Source: Chloroflexota bacterium (GTDB lineage: Bacteria; Chloroflexota; Limnocylindria; Limnocylindrales; CSP1-4). Taken from it: a stretch of 9,063 nucleotides of DNA. The notes beneath the pieces are model-generated. The model was given only the letters and a program-made list of their open reading frames with translations, did no database searches and had not been told where the DNA came from. A program made the translations under genes and the position numbers. The stretch is from the NCBI GenBank assembly GCA_021777365.1, contig JAJYDP010000160.1:1-9063 (forward strand). Direction: 5' to 3'. The number at the start of each line of letters is the position of its first letter. The stretch's first letter is position 1. Below, piece by piece: positions 1 through 4,975 of this stretch.

Positions 1-9
1 GGCCCCGGC

Positions 10-498
10 GTGCCCGATCGGCCGAGCGGCGTGCCTGATCGTCCGCCCACGGTCCCCGACCTCTGCCGTGCTCACGCCCGCCTCGGGGTCGACAGCAACG
101 TGTTCATCTACCTGTTCGAGGGCAGCGGTCCCGAGGCGGATCGCGCCGCCGAGCTCGCCGACGCCATTGGCGAGGGGACGGTCGCGGGGTGCCTGGCGAC
201 CCTGGGCCTGGCCGAGATCCTGACGGGACCGGCCCGAAGCGGCGCCCCGCAGGTGGCCGAACGCTACGTCGAGGAGCTCACCTCCTTCGAGAACCTGGCA
301 CTGGTGCCACTCGACGTCGACGTGGCCCGAGATGCGGCCACGATCCGCGGGCAGCTCCAGCTGTCGCTGGGCGATGCGATCCACCTGGCATCGGCCCGCA
401 GGTTCGGCGCGACCCTCTTCGTCACGAACGACCGGCGCATCCATCCGATCGGCGGCGTCACCGTCGCGTACCTGGACGATCTCGGGCCGGCCGACTGA
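10..498 (+). CDS. VapC-like PIN-domain ribonuclease (toxin), 5' end uncertain
   Basis: Predicted Mg-dependent endoribonuclease of the PIN fold, the fold used by VapC toxins of type II toxin-antitoxin systems to cut RNA. Counting from GTG at 10 (162 aa), the four conserved acidic residues are visible: D28 in VDSNVFIYLFEG, E69 in LAEILTGP, D122 in GDAIHLASA and D141 in VTNDRRI. Length and motif spacing fit a complete PIN domain. The first 17 residues are an unusual proline-rich stretch with a repeated VPDR(P) unit, outside the fold. The frame is open to the window edge, so the gene may start further upstream. GTG at 31 is an in-frame alternative that puts the first catalytic Asp at residue 21. 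No antitoxin gene is visible; it would have to lie upstream. The gene is followed after 47 bases by the GGDEF ORF on the same strand. The family call is firm; a toxin role is inferred, since solitary PIN proteins also occur. Confidence 0.85.
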   Translation: MPDRPSGVPDRPPTVPDLCRAHARLGVDSNVFIYLFEGSGPEADRAAELADAIGEGTVAGCLATLGLAEILTGPARSGAPQVAERYVEELTSFENLALVPLDVDVARDAATIRGQLQLSLGDAIHLASARRFGATLFVTNDRRIHPIGGVTVAYLDDLGPAD

Positions 499-545
499 CG
501 GGCTCGAAATGGGCGGAGCGGCGCCGCCCCGCCCTGGCCGCCTGG

Positions 546-1127
546 ATGGCCCACCAGGTGCTGCAGCCGGCCGCCCAACTCGACCGGTCCCACCGGGAAC
601 TGTCGCAGCGCCTGGAGGTCGCCCGACACGACGCGCTCCACGACAGCCTGACCGGCCTCGGGAGCCACCGGTCCTTCTACGAGGAGCTGGACCGGCAGCT
701 GCAGGTCTCACGACGGTACGGTGTGCCTGTCGCGCTCCTGCTGATCGACCTCGACGACTTCAAGCACGTCAACGACTCGGCCGGCCATGCCGCGGGCGAC
801 GCTGTGCTCGCGTCTGTGGGCGCGTTCCTGAACCGGCACGTCCGTGCCACCGACCGCGCGTTCCGCATCGGCGGCGACGAGTTCGCGGTCGTCATGCCGC
901 ACACGGACATGAGCGGCGGACTCGTGGTCGCGCGCCGGATGCTCGGCATGGCCCTCGAGCCGGTGGCCGGCGCCGCGCGCCCAGGCGTCGCGCGCACGGG
1001 AGCCGCCTTCGCGCGCCCCGTTCGCCGCTCGAATCCCGTCTCACGAGCCGGAACGGCGCACGTCATCACGAGGCCGGTGTGTCACAGCAACAGATTCGCG
1101 TTGATGCCAGAGGAAGTCTGGGTGTAG
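546..1127 (+). CDS. GGDEF-domain protein (diguanylate cyclase-like), C-terminally truncated, possible pseudogene
   Basis: GGDEF domains make cyclic di-GMP from two GTP. From ATG at 546 the product has 193 aa. Residues 1-32 form a hydrophilic helical linker, followed by the domain entry HDSLTGL (32-38), the metal-binding region LLIDLDDFKHVND with D68, GHAAGD (80-85), and the signature GGDEF at 109-113. An inhibitory-site RxxD (R100 to D103) sits five residues before it, the usual spacing. After about residue 140 the similarity ends: the expected SIGVA strand is at best degenerate (TGAAFA, 151-156), and the closing DxALYxAK helix is absent in all three forward frames. The tail to residue 193 is Arg/Pro-rich and unrecognised. 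No sensory domain or good ribosome binding site precedes the ATG. The frame stays open upstream through the PIN gene, so the start is uncertain. The domain assignment is secure, but the gene is probably a non-functional fragment. Confidence 0.7.
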   Translation: MAHQVLQPAAQLDRSHRELSQRLEVARHDALHDSLTGLGSHRSFYEELDRQLQVSRRYGVPVALLLIDLDDFKHVNDSAGHAAGDAVLASVGAFLNRHVRATDRAFRIGGDEFAVVMPHTDMSGGLVVARRMLGMALEPVAGAARPGVARTGAAFARPVRRSNPVSRAGTAHVITRPVCHSNRFALMPEEVWV

Positions 1128-1141
1128 GCCGCTTGGCGCCC

Positions 1142-1172
1142 TTGACCCAGGACGTCCACGATGCCGGGTCAA
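1142..1172. repeat. Inverted repeat TTGACCC-N17-GGGTCAA, candidate operator upstream of vanZ-like gene
   Basis: Two perfect 7-base arms, TTGACCC (1142-1148) and GGGTCAA (1166-1172), enclose a 17-base spacer that itself contains the 8-base palindrome GGACGTCC (1150-1157). The repeat lies in the 131-base gap before the VanZ-like gene, about 20 bases upstream of the candidate -10 TACACT. Arms two helical turns apart next to a promoter suit a dimeric repressor or activator site. A hairpin from an upstream transcript is also possible, but no T-run follows, so a terminator is less likely. The sequence symmetry is directly seen; the operator role is inferred. Confidence 0.4.
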
Positions 1173-1191
1173 CTCCAGGCGTATGGGTCTC

Positions 1192-1197
1192 TACACT
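1192..1197 (+). promoter_or_regulatory. Candidate -10 element TACACT for the vanZ-like gene
   Basis: TACACT fits the TAnnnT form of sigma-70-type -10 elements in GC-rich bacteria. It lies in one of the less GC-rich patches of the window, inside a small perfect inverted repeat CTCTA-CAC-TAGAG (1189-1201). At 17-18 bases upstream there is no good -35; that position overlaps the right arm of the TTGACCC/GGGTCAA repeat, as an activator-dependent or repressed promoter might show. Transcription would start near 1204, giving a leader of about 55 bases before the ATG at 1259. Confidence 0.3.
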
Positions 1198-1224
1198 AGA
1201 GGCTACGGAGACTAGGTCACACCC

Positions 1225-1262
1225 GGAGGATGGCAGCCGTGCTGCGGGACCCGGTGGCATGA
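1225..1262 (+). promoter_or_regulatory. Shine-Dalgarno GGAGGA and possible mini-leader ORF overlapping vanZ-like start (ATGA)
   Basis: The only strong Shine-Dalgarno in the vanZ leader, GGAGGA (1225-1230), is 28 bases from the vanZ-like ATG, too far to serve it directly. Eight bases downstream of it, GTG at 1239 opens a seven-codon frame ending in TGA at 1260-1262, which overlaps the vanZ-like ATG at 1259 as ATGA. This would allow translation of the membrane protein to be coupled to a tiny leader ORF. ATG at 1230 is in the same mini-frame but directly abuts the Shine-Dalgarno. The layout is seen; the function is inferred and could be chance. Confidence 0.25.
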
Positions 1263-1783
1263 ACCCGCTCCCGGGATTCCTTCCCGGTGTGGCGGCCTCC
1301 TTCGTTGTCGGCGCGGTGTCGAGCGGGCGCGCCGCGCGGGCCCTCGGGGGGGCGCGAGCGGTGGCCTTCGGGTTGGTGCTGTTCGCGGGGATCATCGCGT
1401 CGGCGACGTTGACCCCCTACACGGGGGCGGCACCGGGGTCGCAGCATCCCGGGACCTGCGACTTCACCCGTATTGGCCCCGCCTCGATGCAGGACCTGCT
1501 GAGGGTCGGCGACGTCAGCGGGAACGTCCTGCTGTTCGTGCCGCTCGGAGTCTGTCTCGCGCTCCTCCCTCGGTCCCGGTCGAAGGCGACCCTGATCGTC
1601 GCAGCGGTCGCATTCCCATTCCTGATCGAGGGGACGCAGCTGCTCGTGCCGATGCTCTCGCGACAGTGTGAGTCGGCGGACATCGTGGACAACCTGACGG
1701 GACTGTTCGCCGGCCTCGCCCTCGGGGCCCTCGCCAGGTTGCTCTTCACCCGCGTCTCGACCCGTTCGGACCTCCGCGACTGA
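1259..1783 (+). CDS. VanZ-like family integral membrane protein
   Basis: Small membrane protein of 174 aa related to VanZ, the teicoplanin-resistance protein; family members are scattered through cell-envelope and polysaccharide loci and most have no proven activity. The VanZ hallmarks are present: GNVLLFVPLG (88-97) for the second helix, then IEGTQ with E124 and Q127, the short loop with R135, and SADIVDNLTG (139-148) with D141, D144 and N145 leading into the last helix. Hydrophobic segments lie at about 8-21, 32-51, 88-103, 110-130 and 146-163. A cytosolic or periplasmic loop at 53-80 contains C67. ATG 1259 is the first sensible start in frame and lacks its own Shine-Dalgarno. The gene ends 103 bases before the convergent deacetylase gene. 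The family call is good; whether it confers lipoglycopeptide resistance cannot be told from sequence. Confidence 0.8.
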   Translation: MNPLPGFLPGVAASFVVGAVSSGRAARALGGARAVAFGLVLFAGIIASATLTPYTGAAPGSQHPGTCDFTRIGPASMQDLLRVGDVSGNVLLFVPLGVCLALLPRSRSKATLIVAAVAFPFLIEGTQLLVPMLSRQCESADIVDNLTGLFAGLALGALARLLFTRVSTRSDLRD

Positions 1784-1837
1784 AGGCGTCAGGGAGCTCT
1801 CGACGGGTCGCGCAGGGCACCACTCCGATCCTGTCGA

Positions 1838-1863
1838 CATGCTCCCCGTCGGCGTCGGGCATG
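1838..1863. terminator. Weak stem-loop between convergent vanZ-like and deacetylase genes
   Basis: The 103-base convergent gap (1784-1886) contains CATGC (1838-1842) and GCATG (1859-1863). Adjoining CCC and GGG could extend the stem by three pairs if one or two bases bulge, around a GC-rich loop. No T-run follows on either strand. It is the best terminator candidate in the gap but a poor one; nothing else is apparent there. Confidence 0.15.
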
Positions 1864-1886
1864 GTTCACGAATCCCGCCGGCCTCA

Positions 1887-3422
1887 TCACGACCCGGAGA
1901 GCGCCTCGACGAGTTCGCGGTAGTGGCGTCGCATGCGGGGCTCCGGCAACGTGCTGTTGTGATAGAGCACCACGGCTTCGCCGCCGTGGCGGCGACACAC
2001 GTCGACGATTCCCCGGGCCTTGGCCGCGGCTTCGTCAGCGCCAAGGTGCATGTACTCGAGCAGCGTCGCGTCCATGACGAGAAGCGGTCGCTCCCGGATG
2101 CCGAGGCGCCTCCGCTCGACGAGATCGAAGACCGGGTACTCGCGGCACGTGCCGGCGCGAAAGCCGATCCGCTCCGCGAACCCGAGCGTCGAGTCGTGCG
2201 CGAACCCCGTCGAGGCCTGGCAGCGCCACGTCAGTGGGTTGTCGAAGCGCAGGAAGTGCTGCCGCACGCCCCACGCCGGCTGCTCGAAACCTGCGGCGCG
2301 GCACGCCGCTCGAAGCGCGTCGAGCTCCATCCGCATCCGCTCGCCGGACTTGAAGCTTGCGTAGCTCCCGTGGAGGCCCACCTCGTGGCCGCGCTGGTGG
2401 ATGTGCCTCAGGAGATCCGTGAACCGAGGTCCGGAGAGCCGGTAACGAAAGTCAGGATCGCCGGGGACGTTGCCCGCCATCACGTAGAACGTGCTGGTCA
2501 GGCCGTGGCGCTCGCTCACGCCCATGAGGAAGTCGAACGTGTCGAGCGGGTCGCGGTCGACGCGGTCGTGACGTGCGTCCACGATCGCGAGCACGCGCCG
2601 GGCGGCAAGGGTCGCGTCATGCCGGTGGAAGACGTCGCCGACCACGGATCGCGCGGCGCTCCCGATCGTCTGGCCCACCGCGGTCCAGGGTCGGTCGATG
2701 TCATGCGTCAGCCGGAGGCGGAAGGCGGCCGGCCGCCGCGCCAGCGCCGGCCAGAGCGTGTGGATCGCCGTCCAGAGCAGGTCGACGTACTCGTCCGCGA
2801 GGGGACGCTCGAGGAATCCGGCGCGGTCGCAGAGGGAGGCACCGGCGGGGAACCTCCCGTGCCGGTCATGCACCGGGTTCGCCACCTCCTCGTACCGCGT
2901 GAGCAGGAAGAAGACGCCGCCGAACACGTCCACCGAGAGCTCGAGCCCGTCCCCGGTGCGCACCAGGGGGCTCCCCGACGAGCCGGGCCTCCCGAACAGG
3001 ACCGGCACTTGACCTCTCGGACCATGCCGCCGGGCGGGGCCATCCGCATCACGGACCGTATCGAGCGCGACGCCTGCCAACGGCAGGGTAGGCATCGACG
3101 ACTGTGTCAGCCAGGCGCCGGTGTCCGTCGCAAAGAGCCCGTCCGGCAGGGTGAGCTCGCGGTTCGCTGGATCCCCTGCGACTCGGATCGACACGGACCG
3201 TCGATCGTCGAACTCGAGCTCGTAGGCGAGACCGAGCCATTCCGACAGCACCACGTCGAAGACGTACCGGCGCTCCTCGGCGTACATGCCGGCGGTGCGG
3301 ACGAGGAGCACCGGCGGGACCGCCGGGGCGTCCGCATCCTGGGGCACGGTCGCCGGCCCGCCCCCTGGGGCGGTCACGGGTGGCGCCTGCAGGTCGGTCG
3401 GCGGGTCCTGCACGGCGCTCAC
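1887..3422 (-). CDS. Polysaccharide deacetylase family protein with DUF7033-like N-terminal region
   Basis: Predicted metal-dependent carbohydrate de-N/O-acetylase with a NodB-type domain, 511 aa. Residues 1-37 are low-complexity and rich in Pro/Ala. Residues about 38-235 resemble the N-terminal DUF7033-type region seen in similar exopolysaccharide-locus proteins (RYVFDVVLSEWLGLAYE near 52-68; later FGGVFFLLTRYEE). The catalytic domain follows: THDID (T239-D243) with D241 as likely base and D243 as metal ligand; HEVGLHGSY with metal-binding H346 and H351; the family-typical STLGFAERIGFRAGTC stretch; and VVLYHNS with H488 near the C terminus. All expected catalytic elements are present. No signal peptide or membrane segment is visible, so it probably acts in the cytoplasm. 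The GTG start at 3422 overlaps the flippase stop by four bases (GTGA), implying translational coupling. The likely substrate is the glycan or its lipid-linked precursor made by this locus. Confidence 0.85.
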   Translation of the reverse strand: MSAVQDPPTDLQAPPVTAPGGGPATVPQDADAPAVPPVLLVRTAGMYAEERRYVFDVVLSEWLGLAYELEFDDRRSVSIRVAGDPANRELTLPDGLFATDTGAWLTQSSMPTLPLAGVALDTVRDADGPARRHGPRGQVPVLFGRPGSSGSPLVRTGDGLELSVDVFGGVFFLLTRYEEVANPVHDRHGRFPAGASLCDRAGFLERPLADEYVDLLWTAIHTLWPALARRPAAFRLRLTHDIDRPWTAVGQTIGSAARSVVGDVFHRHDATLAARRVLAIVDARHDRVDRDPLDTFDFLMGVSERHGLTSTFYVMAGNVPGDPDFRYRLSGPRFTDLLRHIHQRGHEVGLHGSYASFKSGERMRMELDALRAACRAAGFEQPAWGVRQHFLRFDNPLTWRCQASTGFAHDSTLGFAERIGFRAGTCREYPVFDLVERRRLGIRERPLLVMDATLLEYMHLGADEAAAKARGIVDVCRRHGGEAVVLYHNSTLPEPRMRRHYRELVEALSGS

Positions 3423-4780
3423 ACGACCGTCGGCGGGGGACCGCTGATCGGGTCGGGGCCCGGAGTGGGAAGCGCCAGGGCCTCGCGGACGCGGCCGCGG
3501 ATCGCATACCAGGACACGCCGCCGTACAGCACATACGTCACGCAGCGTGCCGCGCTGAGCAGGACGATCGACCAGACCGGCGAGAGGTGCAGCATCGCCG
3601 CCAGCGGGACCGCGCCGGCGATCAGGCCGCAGCGGACGACTTCCCGGGCCAGCTGCAGATCCTGCCGCTCGATCACGTAGAGCACGTCGCCGGTCGCGGT
3701 CATCACGAACTCCAGGAAATAGGAAGCGGTGAGGATGGCCACGAACAGGCCGGCCTCCCGCCACCCGTGCCCGAACACCGGCTCGGCCAGGAATGGGGCG
3801 GCGATGCCGAGGATGATCGCAGGGCCCACGGATGAACGTGCGAGCCAGCCAGTGGTCCGCCCGAAGAGGCGCTGGATGGCCGCCGGCTGCGTGTGCACGA
3901 GTCTGGCCGCGTCGGCAACGAACACCTGCCCGACCGATCCTGCGACGAGGGTCAGGGGAGCGGCACACACCCGGGCGGCGAGGGCGTACTCGCCTCCCAC
4001 CGTCGCCCCGTACAGAGCGACCAGCGCCAGCAGCGGCACCTGGAGTCCAAGCGCCGCGAGCAGCGCGGACCAGCTCGAGAAGATGGGGAAGCGACGGTAT
4101 CTCGTCGCCGCCTGTACGATGCCGGACCACGACACGAGCCTGAACGACGACGCGTGGGACCGCCAGGCCGCCCGGGCCAGTCGACTGGAACCGGTGATGC
4201 GTCCGGCGACATCACCAATGAACAGGCCCGGCGCGCCGAGCGCCACCGCCCCGAGGCCGATCTGGGCTCCGACGAGGGCGATGCTCTGGGTCATGCGGGT
4301 TGCCGCGATCTCGTAGAACGTCTTGGTCCGGACCGCCCAGTTGGTGAGAGCCGAAACGATGCCGGCGCCGAGCTGGCCCAGGGCCATGAGCGGGATGTAG
4401 GGGGCCAGGACGGAAGCTCCGAACACCGAGAGCAGGTTGTGGCCGATCATCATCAGCGCCACGGCCGTCGCCAGGCTCAGTGTCACCGCGGACAGCAGCG
4501 ACAGCGCGAGCACGTTGGCCGCCATAACGTCGGTCTCCGGCAGCGGCACCGCGAACTCGTAGCGCAGGCAGGTGATCGTGACGAGCACTGCCAGGATCGA
4601 GGTCGCGACAGAGTAGACGCCGTAGTCGGCCGGCAGATACAGGCGGGTCAGGATCGGTGAGCTGGCGATCACGATGACCTGCGCGGTGCCTGTGCCGGCC
4701 ACGAGAGTCAGCACGCCGCGACCGAACTCCCCGCGGGGGAGGACACTGTCGAGCCGGCGCCTGATCCTCGTCGTCGCCAT
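3419..4780 (-). CDS. Oligosaccharide flippase, Wzx/polysaccharide biosynthesis family
   Basis: Multi-pass membrane protein of 453 aa from the MOP exporter superfamily, predicted to flip undecaprenyl-linked oligosaccharides from the inner to the outer leaflet. A short basic N terminus (RIRRR) leads to the family-typical start SSPILTRLYLPADYGVYSV (40-58), where R46, P50 and the DYGVY motif are characteristic. Alternating hydrophobic segments continue to about residue 430, consistent with 12 or more helices and the usual Wzx length. The C-terminal tail after about 430 is Pro-rich and polar. ATG at 4780 is preceded by GGGGAA (4786-4791) at a 5-base spacing. This is the first gene of the minus-strand pair and is co-translated with the downstream deacetylase. 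The likely promoter is the symmetric -10 at 4855-4861, giving a leader of about 69 bases. The superfamily is certain; the actual substrate is unknown. Confidence 0.88.
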   Translation of the reverse strand: MATTRIRRRLDSVLPRGEFGRGVLTLVAGTGTAQVIVIASSPILTRLYLPADYGVYSVATSILAVLVTITCLRYEFAVPLPETDVMAANVLALSLLSAVTLSLATAVALMMIGHNLLSVFGASVLAPYIPLMALGQLGAGIVSALTNWAVRTKTFYEIAATRMTQSIALVGAQIGLGAVALGAPGLFIGDVAGRITGSSRLARAAWRSHASSFRLVSWSGIVQAATRYRRFPIFSSWSALLAALGLQVPLLALVALYGATVGGEYALAARVCAAPLTLVAGSVGQVFVADAARLVHTQPAAIQRLFGRTTGWLARSSVGPAIILGIAAPFLAEPVFGHGWREAGLFVAILTASYFLEFVMTATGDVLYVIERQDLQLAREVVRCGLIAGAVPLAAMLHLSPVWSIVLLSAARCVTYVLYGGVSWYAIRGRVREALALPTPGPDPISGPPPTVV

Positions 4781-4854
4781 GATGGTTCCCCGCAGGGGCC
4801 CGGAGGCGCGGTGGGAAGGATGAGCGACCGTGCGATTCGGGCCTTGCCCCCCGG

Positions 4855-4861
4855 TACAGTA
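4855..4861. promoter_or_regulatory. Symmetric TACAGTA: candidate bidirectional -10 for flippase and ligase operons
   Basis: In the 195-base divergent region the 7-mer TACAGTA reads TACAGT on the plus strand (4855-4860) and TACTGT on the minus strand (4861-4856). Both satisfy TAnnnT. Starts would fall near 4867 for the ligase gene and near 4849 for the flippase gene. No convincing -35 is visible for either direction at 16-19 bases. Symmetric -10 elements that drive divergent transcription are known in bacteria; use of this one is inferred. Confidence 0.35.
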
Positions 4862-4887
4862 TGACTACGCTCAACCGCAGTGCGCAG

Positions 4888-4932
4888 CCGATTCCGGCGG
4901 CGGTCCGCCTGATGAGCCGGCGCCGGAATCGG
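4888..4932. repeat. 12-bp perfect inverted repeat in the divergent region / ligase leader
   Basis: CCGATTCCGGCG (4888-4899) is exactly complementary in reverse to CGCCGGAATCGG (4921-4932), with a 21-base spacer. Overlapping it are two more symmetric units, GGCGG-T-CCGCC (4899-4909) and CCGGCGCCGG (4917-4926). If transcription begins near 4867, the repeat lies in the ligase mRNA leader and would form a very stable hairpin 43 bases ahead of the start codon. At DNA level it could equally be an operator for both divergent operons. There is no T-run, so a simple intrinsic terminator is not indicated. Confidence 0.55.
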
Positions 4933-4957
4933 TACCACTGACGACGATCGAATCGGT
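4926..4957 (+). repeat. Direct repeats of GAATCGGT upstream of the ligase gene
   Basis: GAATCGGT occurs at 4926-4933 and again at 4950-4957. The same core in inverted form (CCGATTC) is at 4888-4894. Copies start 24 bases apart, a little over two helical turns. Three copies of one 7-base core within 70 bases of a divergent region suggest repeated binding sites for a regulator, although the first two copies are also the arms of the large inverted repeat. Confidence 0.3.
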
Positions 4958-4975
4958 TGTCGAGGCGATGGTGGC

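Noticed and set aside
189..545. Upstream extension of the GGDEF frame through the PIN gene
   Set aside because: The extension is Arg/Pro/Gly-rich shadow of the PIN frame, whose catalytic acids are intact. It adds no domain, so a start near 546 was preferred.
1142..1147. TTGACC as a -35 for the vanZ-like promoter
   Set aside because: It is 44 bases from the TACACT -10, far beyond the 16-19 bases needed. It is better explained as one arm of the inverted repeat.
332..1258. Long N-terminal extension of the VanZ-like frame
   Set aside because: The frame is open, but the translation is shadow of the PIN and GGDEF genes and of the promoter region. The VanZ family starts near the first hydrophobic segment.
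1839..3680. A very long open frame on the plus strand opposite the deacetylase and flippase genes
   Set aside because: Its translation is rich in Arg, His, Glu and Pro with no recognisable motif. It is the codon shadow of the minus-strand genes, which carry THDID, HEVGLH and the Wzx start motif.
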